A stretch of 64,000 bases of DNA from GCA-2861595 sp035525365 (GTDB lineage: Bacteria > Actinomycetota > Acidimicrobiia > Acidimicrobiales > GCA-2861595): contig DATLEK010000105.1 of NCBI GenBank assembly GCA_035525365.1, forward strand, positions 1-64,000, given 5' to 3'. The notes beneath the pieces are model-generated. The model saw only the letters and a list, made by a program, of their open reading frames with translations. It made no database searches and had not been told where the DNA came from. Position numbers and translations under genes: made by a program. This document shows, piece by piece, positions 14,859-24,133 of this stretch (position 1 is the stretch's first letter; each line of letters starts with the position of its first letter).

Positions 14859-17243
14859 GTGGCCACAACCGGCAGGTCCGCGACCGTCCTGGTCGAGGGA
14901 GAGGCGGGCATCGGCAAGACGACTCTGGTCCGGGCCTGGACCGAGACACTGGAGATGGATGTACTCCTGCTCAGGGGCCGGTGCGACGAGCTGGGCCGTG
15001 ACCTGGCGCTGCAGCCTGTGGCCGACGCGGTGGCCGGCCACCTCGCCGGACTGTCCCCCGATGATCGCCACCGGATGGCCGGGGCGGAGCTGGCGGTGAT
15101 CGCGCCTCTCCTCGGGATGGATCTCCGTGAGGCAGGGCGTGACACCACCTCGGTGTTCGACGCCGACGCCGGTCGGGCCACCCTTTTCGCCGCCCTCAGC
15201 GCGGTGGTGTCACGCATCGCCGCGGAACGGCCCATCGTCCTGGCTGTCGACGACGTCCACCTGGCAGCCGCGTCGACTCTGGGCTGGCTCGCCTTTGCCG
15301 TGCGCCGGGTCCCGTCCCTTCTGGTTGTCGCAACGAACCGACGCCACGGGCATCCCTGGCTCGAGGCCGATGTCGTCGTCGGCCTCGGGCCGCTCGAGGT
15401 CGATGAGGTGGCTGAGCTGGTCGGAGCGGAGCGGGCGGGAGAGCTGCACGCCCGGACCGGCGGGCAGCCGCTGCTCGTCTCGGCCCTCCTGGGCAACGAT
15501 GACGAGGCGTTGCCGGCCTCACTCTCGGAGGCCGTCGAGCGCAGGGTGGCCGGGCTCGGGCCGGCGGCGGCCACTGTCAGGACGGCGGCCATACTCGGTT
15601 CTCGCATCGACCTCGATCTTCTGGCCGACGTCATGAACGCACCGGCGGTCGAGCTCCTCGCCCACCTGGAGTCGGCCGCCACCGGTGGCCTCGTGGTGGA
15701 GGGGGACGGGTTCCGGTTCCGCCACGAGCTGGAGAGGGCCGGGCTCGACGCCTCGGTCGGGAGCACGCGCCGTGCCCTCGTCCACCGCCAGGCGGCGAGA
15801 ACACTGGCGGCCCGACCGGCGGTCGATCCCCTGGTTGTGGCCGTCCACGCCCGGCTGGGAGGAGAGACGTCGCTCGCCATCGAGTGGTACGTGGCCGCCG
15901 CCCGCACCTCCATGGCCCGCTTCGATCTCGCCGGCGCCGAGGAACACCTTGACACCGCCCTGGCCATCGGCGATTCCGTCGACGCCCTGGTGGCCAGGGC
16001 GCGGGTGCGGATGGGATTGGGGCGTCTGGAGGAAGCGGCCGAGGACGCCATCGGCGCCATAGCTCTCGGTGGGGACACCCGTGCTTTCGAGGTGGCCGGC
16101 TGGGTGGCCTACTACCGGCGCCGCTACGAGGAGGCCAGGGCCTATGCCGACGAGGCCCTCGAGCGGGTAACGGACCCGGCGTTGCGAGTGAGCTGCCTGG
16201 CGCTGGCCGGTCGCGTCCTACACGCCTCAGGTGACCTGGCCCAGGCGGTGGAGCAGCTCGAGCAAGCGATGGCGCTGCGGGTGCCGTCCGAGGTGAAGGG
16301 CCTCGTCGCCGTCTGGCTGGCCCACATCCGTGTGCACCAGGGCAGGCCCACGGAATCGCTGGCCCTCGTCACCCGGGCTCTGGTCGACCCGGACCGCCTG
16401 GCTCACCCGTTCGCTCCGCTTCACGGCCGCTTCGACCGCGTCCTCGCCCTCGGCCAGCTCGGCCGGGTTCACGAGGCGCTGGCCGCGTGCGATGATCTGG
16501 ATCGGGCCGCGGTCCGTGCCGGCGCCGCCGGCGAGCGCTTCGTGGCGGTGGCGGCGAATTGCCGCGCCTGGATCCTGCGCTGGAGCGGCTGTGGCGACCA
16601 GGCCGACGAGCTCAACGCGATGGTTGTCGATTCCGGTAGTGGGCAGGGGCCGAGGACAGAGCCGTATTTCGCCGGGCTGCTCGACCTCGTGGACGGCCGT
16701 CTTCTGGCCGGTGACGTCGACGGCGACGCCACGTTGCTAGAGCGCCTGGCTCCTATCGCTGAGTGGTCGGGGACGATGGCCTGGCACCAGCGCCATCGCT
16801 GGTCACTGGCCCGGGCCCGGCTGGCGCTGGCCACGGGTGACTCCGCTGGCGCGGCGGAGCTGGCGGCCGGCGTCGAGGCCGACGCCGGGGCGCGTGGCGC
16901 TCGGCGTTACGCGCTTCTGGCCGCGGTGGTGGGCGCGCTGGCCAAGGGGCCAGGCGCCGACATTGCCGCCTTGGACAAGGTCGTGCGCGGCTTGGCTGAA
17001 TGCGCGGCCCTCGACGGATGGCCCACGGTGGCCGCTCTCGCTGACGTGTTCGGAGTCGACGAGTGGCATGCCGAGGCGCGCCGACGGGCGGCGGCGGTGG
17101 TTGGTGCCGCGCCCGACAGGGACGCCGCCGGCGCATTCCCGGCGGATCATCGGCTGAACCCGGCGGAATCCGGAGGCGGAGACGCACGTGACACGGCGGC
17201 AGAAACGGTGGCTGCCGTCGGCCGGGCGGGAAACATCCTTTGA
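14859..17243 (+). CDS. Large P-loop/TPR ATPase of the LuxR-regulator (LAL/STAND) type without an HTH
   Basis: A protein of about 794 residues. An AAA_16/STAND-type NTPase domain is visible: Walker A EGEAGIGKTTLV (residues about 13-24) and Walker B PIVLAVDDVHLA. A long TPR-like helical region of about 500 residues follows. LAL-type regulators normally end in a LuxR HTH, but here the tail is low-complexity Ala/Gly (AAETVAAVGRAGNIL) and no HTH is seen. The start is doubtful. The first in-frame start is GTG 14859, yet homologous-looking sequence (GAAFERVA) lies just upstream, and no ATG or GTG is in frame before it. Confidence 0.75.
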   Translation: MATTGRSATVLVEGEAGIGKTTLVRAWTETLEMDVLLLRGRCDELGRDLALQPVADAVAGHLAGLSPDDRHRMAGAELAVIAPLLGMDLREAGRDTTSVFDADAGRATLFAALSAVVSRIAAERPIVLAVDDVHLAAASTLGWLAFAVRRVPSLLVVATNRRHGHPWLEADVVVGLGPLEVDEVAELVGAERAGELHARTGGQPLLVSALLGNDDEALPASLSEAVERRVAGLGPAAATVRTAAILGSRIDLDLLADVMNAPAVELLAHLESAATGGLVVEGDGFRFRHELERAGLDASVGSTRRALVHRQAARTLAARPAVDPLVVAVHARLGGETSLAIEWYVAAARTSMARFDLAGAEEHLDTALAIGDSVDALVARARVRMGLGRLEEAAEDAIGAIALGGDTRAFEVAGWVAYYRRRYEEARAYADEALERVTDPALRVSCLALAGRVLHASGDLAQAVEQLEQAMALRVPSEVKGLVAVWLAHIRVHQGRPTESLALVTRALVDPDRLAHPFAPLHGRFDRVLALGQLGRVHEALAACDDLDRAAVRAGAAGERFVAVAANCRAWILRWSGCGDQADELNAMVVDSGSGQGPRTEPYFAGLLDLVDGRLLAGDVDGDATLLERLAPIAEWSGTMAWHQRHRWSLARARLALATGDSAGAAELAAGVEADAGARGARRYALLAAVVGALAKGPGADIAALDKVVRGLAECAALDGWPTVAALADVFGVDEWHAEARRRAAAVVGAAPDRDAAGAFPADHRLNPAESGGGDARDTAAETVAAVGRAGNIL

Positions 17244-17252
17244 GTCCGGCGG

Positions 17253-18044
17253 CTATCCAGGGACGACGACGGTCAACACGATGATCGAACGCACCAACGG
17301 CGGTGGGTCGGGCCCGAGGCGCACGAGGGCATCGCAGGTGAGTGCGGTCCGTTCGGCGGGGGGGAGGCGGGCGATGAAGGCCACGTACTGGGCCAGCCCC
17401 ATGCGCCATGCGACGAGCTGTTCCGGGCTCAGGTCGGAGAACGGGACGTTCAGGTGCTCTACGTGGGCTGCGGTGAGCCCGGCTGCCGTTGCCGTTTTGG
17501 AAGCCCGTTCCACAGTGGCGAGGCGGGGGGCGGTGACGGTACGGACCTGTTCGAACCACGGCTCCGGCTCCCATCCGGCGGCGACCAGGGCTGCCTCGAC
17601 CGCGCCTCGGACCGGATGGGAATCGTCGCTGGCGTAGGCGGTGGCCACGATCGTCCCGCCCGGTCGCAGCACACGCACGGCCTCCCGCAGGGCCGCCACC
17701 GGATCGTCGACATGGTTCAGCGAGAAGGCGGCCACCACGGCATCGAAAGCGGCCAAGGAGAAGGGCAGCGCCAGCGCGTCTCCCACCGCCGCCGAAAGGC
17801 GGTGGGAGGCGCCGGCGGCGAGCATCCCGAAAGCGGAATCGACCGAGAACACCTCGGCACCCCGGGCCTGTGCGGCACGGCCTCCGGCCCCGGTTCCGGC
17901 GCCGAGGTCGAGAACGCGCGCGCCGGCCAGGTCGAGCGGGCAGCGATCGAGCGTCGCCGCGGCGAGCCTGTCGTAGATGAGCCCGGGCCCCGCCTGCCAG
18001 ACCGCTCCGGTCCGGTCGTAGGCGGCGGCGAGGGCCGACGTCAC
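17253..18044 (-). CDS. Class I SAM-dependent methyltransferase
   Basis: A 263-residue methyltransferase: motif I ARVLDLGAGTGAGGRAAQ, VFSVDSAFGMLA, AVGDALALPFSLAAFDAVV, FSLNHVDDPVAALREAVRVLRPGGTIV. Typical Methyltransf_11 core with an N-terminal AAAYDRTGAVWQAGPG cap. The start is GTG 18044 because it overlaps the stop of the kinase-like gene (GTGA); the frame is open further but that extension is Pro/Gly/Arg-rich and inside the neighbour. It is last in a three-gene minus-strand operon from 19502. Confidence 0.88.
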   Translation of the reverse strand: MTSALAAAYDRTGAVWQAGPGLIYDRLAAATLDRCPLDLAGARVLDLGAGTGAGGRAAQARGAEVFSVDSAFGMLAAGASHRLSAAVGDALALPFSLAAFDAVVAAFSLNHVDDPVAALREAVRVLRPGGTIVATAYASDDSHPVRGAVEAALVAAGWEPEPWFEQVRTVTAPRLATVERASKTATAAGLTAAHVEHLNVPFSDLSPEQLVAWRMGLAQYVAFIARLPPAERTALTCDALVRLGPDPPPLVRSIIVLTVVVPG

Positions 18045-19090
18045 AGGAGCTCTAGGCCCTGTGCCGCCGCCTCGCACCACCAGGCCAGCTCCGCCTCGTC
18101 GCCCAACGCCTTCTCCCAGCCGAACTCGACAAGGGTGCCGAGCAGGGCCAGGTGGATCTGGCGGTCCCACCACTCAGATGTGGTTACGCCATGGCGTTCG
18201 AGGGCGGCACGGAAGTCCTCGATGGCCCCCTCCTTGGTGTGGCCAGGCGGGAGCCTCGACCGGTTGAGGGCCAGGTACCAGCACAGCTCGTGGCACGCCG
18301 GCCCCTCGCCCAGGTACACCCAGTCGATCAGAACGGTTCTGCCGTCGGGCCCGGTGCCGAGGTTCGACGCCTTCCAGTCGCCGTGCAGGAAACAGGACGG
18401 GGTGCTGCGGAGGGCATCTGTGAGGGGAGTCACGTCGTGGAGCAACTCGTCCACGCCGGCGCCCACCGCTCTTGGTGCGAGAGCGAGGAAGCGCTCCCAA
18501 CCGTCGGCGGCGATTCGGGGGACGGCCTCCGGCCAGCCCAGCTGACGCTCCCCTTCGATGGCGGCCATGCCGAACAAGCCCCACCGGGCTCCGTAGGGCA
18601 TCATCCCGAGGTCGTCGTGCCAACCCCACGTGGAGGCGCACATCGCCGCCAGATGATCGAGGAATCTCGCGTGCTGATCCTCGGGGAAGGGGTCGTCGCC
18701 CGGAGCCACCAGGTAAGGCGAGACGTCGCGCATCAGGAAGGCGCATCCCAAGCCGTTCCGGCCGACGCCGCCGGCGGCGCCCACCACGGCATGGTCGATC
18801 GCTTGGGGAGCGACGTCGAAAAGACCCGCCTCCCATGCCCGCAGGGGACGGCAGGCCAGGTCACCGGACGCCCTCATGGTGAAGTCGTCGTCCAGGTGGA
18901 CGTACTTCACGATGAACTGCTCGTTCTCGATCCGGACCTTCTCGAAGGCGACGCTCGACCGGGTCTCCACCGGATTGAACGGTTCCCGCTGCTGAGCGCC
19001 GGCCAGCAGCTCTTCCACTGACTCAGCAACCTGCCGGGCCGCAAGGGTGGCCGCCACAGCTTCGGCCGGGGTTTTCATTTCAGTGAGCAT
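18041..19090 (-). CDS. Aminoglycoside-phosphotransferase-like (APH/choline kinase fold) protein
   Basis: A 349-residue kinase-fold protein. The catalytic loop SCFLHGDWKASNLGTGPDG and metal-binding TVLIDWVYLGEGPACHEL are the APH signatures, with both catalytic Asp residues present. An N-terminal lobe EKVRIENEQFIVKYVHLDDD supplies the ATP-site Lys. It resembles the phosphotransferase-enzyme family common in mycobacteria; the substrate is unknown. The start could be ATG 19090 (overlapping the upstream stop) or ATG 19078. The stop overlaps the methyltransferase start. Confidence 0.85.
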   Translation of the reverse strand: MLTEMKTPAEAVAATLAARQVAESVEELLAGAQQREPFNPVETRSSVAFEKVRIENEQFIVKYVHLDDDFTMRASGDLACRPLRAWEAGLFDVAPQAIDHAVVGAAGGVGRNGLGCAFLMRDVSPYLVAPGDDPFPEDQHARFLDHLAAMCASTWGWHDDLGMMPYGARWGLFGMAAIEGERQLGWPEAVPRIAADGWERFLALAPRAVGAGVDELLHDVTPLTDALRSTPSCFLHGDWKASNLGTGPDGRTVLIDWVYLGEGPACHELCWYLALNRSRLPPGHTKEGAIEDFRAALERHGVTTSEWWDRQIHLALLGTLVEFGWEKALGDEAELAWWCEAAAQGLELL

Positions 19091-19502
19091 TGTCGGCCTC
19101 CTCCATGGCCGCCAGGCGGGTAACGTTCCAGCGGCCACCGCAGAAGAACCGGTCCTGGACGATCCGGTCGGTGCGGGGATCGACGGTCAGGATGTGGCAG
19201 TGATGGGCGGCATGGGGGACGCCGTTCTCCTCCCACGCCACCAGATAGACGATGACCTCGCCGTCAGGAGTGGGCAACCGTTCGAGCTCCTCGAAGCGGC
19301 AGGCGTCGGCGAACCACCTCTCGAACTGCCGGGCGATGGCGGAGGCTCCCCGCAGGTAGAAGCGCCAGTCCGGGACGGTGGCATCGAGCACGGCGTCGGA
19401 GGCATACGCATCGGTGATGCTGGCACCGGTACCTGTCTCAACGGCATGGAGCAGCCGGTCGACTGCGGTGGTCCGAACCTGGGCTTCCTTCATCGTGGTC
19501 AT
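19080..19502 (-). CDS. SnoaL/NTF2-like protein
   Basis: A 140-residue NTF2-fold protein: VDRLLHAVETGTGASITDAYASDAVLDATVPDW, then RGASAIARQFERWF, LVAWEENGVPHAAHHCHILTVDP and RIVQDRFFCGGRW form the usual helix-cone-sheet pattern. The start is ATG 19502; ATG 19493 is an alternative. It is first in an operon with the APH-like and methyltransferase genes and overlaps the former by 11 bp. The function is probably a small enzyme or ligand-binding protein. Confidence 0.8.
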   Translation of the reverse strand: MTTMKEAQVRTTAVDRLLHAVETGTGASITDAYASDAVLDATVPDWRFYLRGASAIARQFERWFADACRFEELERLPTPDGEVIVYLVAWEENGVPHAAHHCHILTVDPRTDRIVQDRFFCGGRWNVTRLAAMEEADNAH

Positions 19503-19628
19503 GTGACCAGTGTGCGACATCTGCCCTGCAGAAACACTGCAGATCTTGGACAACCCGGTCGGCGAGCTCAGGAGGCCGGCCCGGCACCCACGGCAGGCGC
19601 CTACTGTTGGCGCCGAGGAGGAAGCGGC

Positions 19629-19886
19629 ATGGCGGCAGGCGACGAGGACGGTACGAGCGCATCCGAGCTGGAGGCGTGGGTCCGCGACGAGCTGCACCTC
19701 GGCGACGACGCCACTGTCGAGATTGGCGAGAAGCCCGGCACCGACCCCCGCTGCTCGCCGGTCGTCACCGCCGTGCTGATCACCACGCCCGGTGAGGAGC
19801 CGTTCGCCTTCCACATCGAGCGCGCCCTCCGAGAGCTCGAACCCATGGACGTCGTAGCGGCTCTCGCCTTCGGCGGAAGCCACTGA
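19629..19886 (+). CDS. Small hypothetical protein
   Basis: An 85-residue acidic protein with a good ribosome site (GAGGAGGAAGC just before ATG 19629). The N-terminal half is charged (ASELEAWVRDELHLGDDATVEIGEKPGTDPRCSP); the second half has strand-like VTAVLITTPGEEPFAFHIE. I do not recognise a family. It resembles small actinobacterial proteins of unknown role. Monocistronic, convergent with the flavoprotein gene. Confidence 0.65.
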   Translation: MAAGDEDGTSASELEAWVRDELHLGDDATVEIGEKPGTDPRCSPVVTAVLITTPGEEPFAFHIERALRELEPMDVVAALAFGGSH

Positions 19887-19925
19887 ACTCGGCCTGAAAA
19901 CCGGGTGTGCCAGCAGTGACCCTGC

Positions 19926-21086
19926 CTAGAAGACCGGTGTCCCCGGGTCGAGCCCGACCAGGACGCGGCCCACGGCGCCGAAGGTCTGCGGGGCCACGAT
20001 GATGTGCTGGGTGACGGCATGCACGTCCCGCATGTACCGCTGGAGGGGCGATTTCCGGTAGAGAGCGGTGCCGCCCCCGGCGGTGTAGGCGAAGTCGACC
20101 GCGGCGGCCGAGGCCCGGGTGGCGTGGGCGCTGGCGAGGCGGAGGAGCATGTGCTGCTCGCCGGACACGGTCTCACCGGCCGAAACCGTGTTCCAGGCGT
20201 CCTCCAGCGCATCGAACACGAACGCCCGGGCCGAGCGCAGGCCGGCCTCGGCGTCAGCCAGACCCAGCTGAACAGTGGGCCGCTCGGCCAGGGGCTGCAT
20301 GCTCATTGTGGGCGTCTTCTTCCTCGCCAGGCGACCGATCTCGTCGAGTGCGGCACGACCGATGCCCATGGCCACCGCCGCCGTATGGCTGGCGAAGAGC
20401 GGCAGCAGCGGCATCCGGTGGATCGGCTCGGATCGCAGGGGTTCCCGGCCGAAGATGCGCAGGGTCCGGTGTTCGGGAACCAAGACGTTCTCGAGGGTGA
20501 AGTCGTTGCTACCCGAGCCGCAGAGGCCTGAGACGTACCACGTGTCCAGGACCTTCGCTTCGGATGTCGGCACGAAGACGTGCATCAGGTCGGGCATGCC
20601 GTTCGGCAGCATTCGGGGCCGGCCGTCCTCTATGACGATGCATCCGGCGAACAGCCAAGACGAATGGGCGATGCCGCTGGCGAAGGACCACTTACCGCTG
20701 ACCTGGAAGCCGCCATCCACAGGGACAGCCGTACCCGTCGGGGCGAAACCGCCGCCGAAGACGACATCGGGGCCGTCGGCGTAGATCTCCTTGACTCCCG
20801 CCTCGGGCATGAAGGCAGTGATCAGGGGAGTGCCGCTGGAGATCATGGCGCACCATCCGGTGGCGCCGTCAGCCGCGGCCAGGGCCTCGAAGACCCCCAC
20901 TTCCTCCAGGGGATCGGCCTCCCGCGGCCCCCCGTACTCAGCCGGCACGCACATCCGGAAGACTCCCGCCTCGCGCATGGCGGCCACCACCTCCGGCGAG
21001 AGCGAGCGGGCCTCTTCCATCCCGGCAGCGTTGGCCTGCACCAGGGGCAGGATCCGCTCGACCCGATCAATCATGGTTCCGTCCAT
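19926..21086 (-). CDS. Acyl-CoA-dehydrogenase-fold flavoprotein (group D monooxygenase/oxidase-like)
   Basis: A 386-residue protein with the ACAD fold. SPEVVAAMREAGVFRMCVPAEYGG is the standard N-terminal block, GATGWCAMISSGT and VSGKWSFASGIAHSSWLF resemble HsaA/HpaB-type flavin monooxygenases, and the end LQRYMRDVHAVTQHIIVAPQTF is typical of that group. It lacks the usual acyl-CoA dehydrogenase catalytic Glu context, so a reduced-flavin-dependent hydroxylase is likely. The start is ATG 21086, with GGGAGGTGG just upstream. No flavin reductase is adjacent. Confidence 0.85.
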   Translation of the reverse strand: MDGTMIDRVERILPLVQANAAGMEEARSLSPEVVAAMREAGVFRMCVPAEYGGPREADPLEEVGVFEALAAADGATGWCAMISSGTPLITAFMPEAGVKEIYADGPDVVFGGGFAPTGTAVPVDGGFQVSGKWSFASGIAHSSWLFAGCIVIEDGRPRMLPNGMPDLMHVFVPTSEAKVLDTWYVSGLCGSGSNDFTLENVLVPEHRTLRIFGREPLRSEPIHRMPLLPLFASHTAAVAMGIGRAALDEIGRLARKKTPTMSMQPLAERPTVQLGLADAEAGLRSARAFVFDALEDAWNTVSAGETVSGEQHMLLRLASAHATRASAAAVDFAYTAGGGTALYRKSPLQRYMRDVHAVTQHIIVAPQTFGAVGRVLVGLDPGTPVF

Positions 21087-21318
21087 CGCGCCACCACCTC
21101 CCGGATGGAACCGTACCAACTGGCCGGGCGGGGAAAGGGCCACTTTCCGGTGGTTCAGGCCACGGTGTAGGTGGTGCTCCGGCTGGCTATCCGGCCGTCA
21201 ACGGTGAGGACGGCGACGGTGTAGTAGTGCTGTCCTGAGGACAGGGGCGGCACCGGCCTGAAGGTGACGTCGGCGGAACCGGCCCACCTTGGCCCCGAGT
21301 TCGCGGCACAATGGTTCC

Positions 21319-22137
21319 GTGTGGCGGACACGATGGGCGGTGGTGGGCGTAGTGGTGCTGGCCACGGCATGCCGGGCCACGCCGGTGGAGGACCCGACCG
21401 CGCTGAGGCTGACCACCACGCCGCCCGTCAGGGCATCGGCACCGGCCCCAACCGATCCCGAAGCGGTAGTTCCGACGATCCCGACCACCCTCGCGCCCAC
21501 GACCGTCGCTCCCACCACGAGGCCGCCCACCACTAGGCCGCCCACCACGCCGCTCCCTACAGCAGCGCCCACGACGCAGCCCCTGCCCCGGGTCGTACAC
21601 GAGCAGGCGTGGACGCCCTTCGCCGCCGTGGTTGGCAGCGAGGTCGTGCTCCACCACCCCGCGTCCCGCGTCGAGCGGGTTGGCTTCCATGAGTCCAACC
21701 ACGATGGCGCCCGCGGGCTGGACCCGCTGGCCACGGCTGCTTCGCCCGTCACCCTGGAGGGTCGGGATCGAGGGACAGGGGCCCGTACCTCTGCCGACGT
21801 CGTCGTCGACCCCAACAGCGAGATCCGTTCCCCCGTTACAGGCACGGTTCGCCGGGCCGGGACCTACACCCTGTACTGCGACAACCGGGACGACTACGTC
21901 GTCATCGAGCCCGACTCCCGGCCCGGCTGGGAGGTAAAGTTGCTCCACATCAACGGTGTGAGGGTTCGGGCCGGAGAGCGGGTGGTCGCCGGTGAGACCG
22001 TGCTGGCGCCCCGGGCGACGGTGCTGCCGTTCGAGTCGCAGGTCGAGGAGGTCACGGCCAAGCCGCCATGGCCGCACGTGCACATCGAAGTCGTCGATCC
22101 CACCATCCCCGACCGCCCTTCGCCTTCCAACTGCTGA
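21319..22137 (+). CDS. Lipoprotein with LytM/M23-like domain, probably degenerate
   Basis: A 272-residue protein. GTG 21319 starts a signal peptide (VWRTRWAVVGVVVLATAC) with a lipobox ending at Cys18. A Thr/Pro linker of repeated APTT and RPPTT units follows, then a C-terminal LytM-like fold: EIRSPVTGTVRRAGTY, YVVIEPDSRPGWEVKLLHI, GERVVAGETVLAP and the HxH motif HVHIEV. The first metal His/Asp pair expected before SPVTG is not present, so zinc binding may be lost, as in non-catalytic LytM regulators. Surface-attached. Confidence 0.75.
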   Translation: MWRTRWAVVGVVVLATACRATPVEDPTALRLTTTPPVRASAPAPTDPEAVVPTIPTTLAPTTVAPTTRPPTTRPPTTPLPTAAPTTQPLPRVVHEQAWTPFAAVVGSEVVLHHPASRVERVGFHESNHDGARGLDPLATAASPVTLEGRDRGTGARTSADVVVDPNSEIRSPVTGTVRRAGTYTLYCDNRDDYVVIEPDSRPGWEVKLLHINGVRVRAGERVVAGETVLAPRATVLPFESQVEEVTAKPPWPHVHIEVVDPTIPDRPSPSNC

Positions 22138-22169
22138 ACCGTCAAGACCCCCACTTGTAGGGTCTGGAG

Positions 22170-23357
22170 GTGGCAGGTCTCGATCTCGGTATGGCCCTTC
22201 GAGCGGCGCAGAACGCGGACCCGGCCTCGATTCCCGACATCGTGTTGCGGCTCGCCGGAGATCTGGGCGCCACCGATGTCGTCCTGTACCTGGTCGACTT
22301 TGCCCAGACAACGCTCGAGCCTGTGCCCGACCGAAGCACACACGCCGACGTGCCCCACAGCGAGAACGTGTCAGCCACGATGGCCGGCCGGGCATTTCTG
22401 GAGCAGCGTGCCGCCCGCGCCGAACGCTCCGACGGAGTGAGGGTCTGGGTGCCCATAATCGAAGGCTCGGACCGCACCGGCGTGCTGGCCCTCACTGTGC
22501 CTATCGCCACGGAAGCGGTAGTCGAGGGCTGCGAGGAGCTGGGCCTGCTCGCCGGCTACCTCATCGCAACGCAGGCACGCGCCACCGATCTCTACAACCT
22601 TCACCGGCGGCGCCAGGCGTTGACGCTTGCCGCGAGCATGCAGTGGGACCTCCTCCCGCCGCTGGTGCTCAAGACCAAGCGGCTGTCGGTGGCATGCGTT
22701 CTTCAACCCGCCTATGAGGTCGGGGGCGACTGCTTCGACTACGCGCTGAACAACATGGTGTTCGACATCGCGATGGTCGACGCAATGGGCCACGGCGTGA
22801 CCTCGGCGCTGATAGGGGCGCTGGCGGTCGGCTCTTATCGGCACGATCGTCGGGAGGGGCGGACGCTGGAGCGCATTCACGACAATCTCGACGCCGCCAT
22901 GGCCGTCCACTTCCCGCAGCCTGCTTTCGCCACGGGACAGCTCGCCCGCGTCGACCTGGACACTGGTTCCATGACCTGGACCAACGCCGGTCATCCACTC
23001 CCGATGCTGATCCGTAGTGGGCGCGTTGTGCAAGAGCTGGAGTGCCCCCCAACTCTCCCATGGGGGCTCGGATCACTGGCCAACGGCGGCGCAAGCACGG
23101 CGGTGGCCACCGAAGCCCTGGAGCCGGGTGACAGCGTGCTGTTCTATACCGACGGCGTCATAGAAGCTCACATGCCGGGCAAGGAGCCATTCGGCGCGGA
23201 ACGACTGGCCGACCTCGCCGGCCAGCACGCATCGGACCAACTGCAGCCTGAGGAGATCGTCCGCCAGATCGTGCGCGCGGTACTCGATCACCAGAACGAC
23301 CACCTCGCCGACGACGCCACCATCCTCCTCGTCCAGTGGCACGGCCCCACCCCCTGA
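22170..23357 (+). CDS. SpoIIE-type PP2C phosphatase with N-terminal GAF-like domain
   Basis: A 395-residue protein. The N-terminal 150 residues look like a GAF sensor; the C-terminal SpoIIE domain starts at AASMQWDLLPP. It carries the metal-binding VGGDCFDYALN and IAMVDAMGHGVTSALIGAL, the NAGHPLPMLI motif, LFYTDGVIEAH and the final DDATILLVQW. Members usually dephosphorylate anti-anti-sigma factors in a partner-switching cascade. The start is GTG 22170, with GGTCTGGAGG upstream. No anti-sigma or STAS gene is adjacent. Last intact chromosomal gene before the decayed island edge. Confidence 0.88.
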   Translation: MAGLDLGMALRAAQNADPASIPDIVLRLAGDLGATDVVLYLVDFAQTTLEPVPDRSTHADVPHSENVSATMAGRAFLEQRAARAERSDGVRVWVPIIEGSDRTGVLALTVPIATEAVVEGCEELGLLAGYLIATQARATDLYNLHRRRQALTLAASMQWDLLPPLVLKTKRLSVACVLQPAYEVGGDCFDYALNNMVFDIAMVDAMGHGVTSALIGALAVGSYRHDRREGRTLERIHDNLDAAMAVHFPQPAFATGQLARVDLDTGSMTWTNAGHPLPMLIRSGRVVQELECPPTLPWGLGSLANGGASTAVATEALEPGDSVLFYTDGVIEAHMPGKEPFGAERLADLAGQHASDQLQPEEIVRQIVRAVLDHQNDHLADDATILLVQWHGPTP

Positions 23358-23411
23358 CGAGCGTTGCTCGGCCTGACAGAAAGGGCTCCCCCGGCAGGAA
23401 ACGCGACGCGG

Positions 23412-24125
23412 TCAGGTCGGCGGGAAACGTGAGGGCAGCATCGCGACGAACTTCGTCTTCGGCTTGTGCCGGTGACGCAGGTTCCCCAGATAGGCGTCGA
23501 AGTCCTTGCCGGCTCCCGTTCGCTCGTACAGCTCGCCGACGTGTTCAACGTGGCCGACGGCCTGCTCATAGGAGTGTGTTGCTTGCGGTCGATCAAGTCC
23601 TCGATCTCGCGCTTGTAGACCACGACGGCGGCGAGCGGTTGCTCGACCTCCCGTGCCCTGGCCAGCGCCATCCACAGCGGCTGCGGGCTGCCGTGCTCGG
23701 CCGCTTCTCGAAGCGCTCCCAGACGAGTTCGACAACCTCGTCGTGGCGGCCTTGGACGAGGTAGGCCCCGAGCACGAAGTCGTCAAGCCGTGAGTCGGGC
23801 CCGTGTGGATCGTCGACGAACGCGATCAATCCGCGCTGCGCCCACTCGAGCGCGTCATCGGACCGACCAGCGTCGGCGAGCACTTCGGCGATCTGGAGGA
23901 AGTCGTACGCGTGGGAGAGATCCCGCGCCATCACGGAGACCCGGCCGTCGACGTCGCCAGCGTGGACGGCGAGCTTCTCCATCATCCGCTCGAGATGGAA
24001 TTGCCCGGGTATCGGGTCGGGTCGAGCAGGAGGTTGGCCATCGCCGGCAGCGCGTCGGCACCGACGCGCTCGAGCCGGACCTTGTCGATGAGGTACTGGA
24101 CCGTCCGCTCACCGCGTGGCCATTT
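23412..24125 (-). pseudogene. Frameshifted remnant resembling the C-terminus of a SWIM zinc-finger protein
   Basis: Protein-like sequence continues across at least three frames on the minus strand. From upstream: GERTVQYLIDKVRLERVGAD (24110-23990), then EKLAVHAGDVDGRVSVMARD to VVELVWERFEKRPS (23980-23690), then VYKREIEDLIDRKQ (about 23620-23580), then YEQAVGHVEHVGELYERTG and YLGNLRHRHKPKTKFVAML to a stop at 23412. The order and the last motif match the helical C-terminal part of SWIM-finger proteins. No start or zinc-finger part remains; the 5' side is cut where the integrase begins. Confidence 0.65.
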
Positions 24126-24133
24126 AGGCACGG

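Noticed and set aside
17253..18173. Longer methyltransferase starting at 18173
   Set aside because: The first 43 codons are Pro/Gly/Arg-rich and lie inside the kinase-like gene; the GTG at 18044 overlaps the upstream stop and fits the family.
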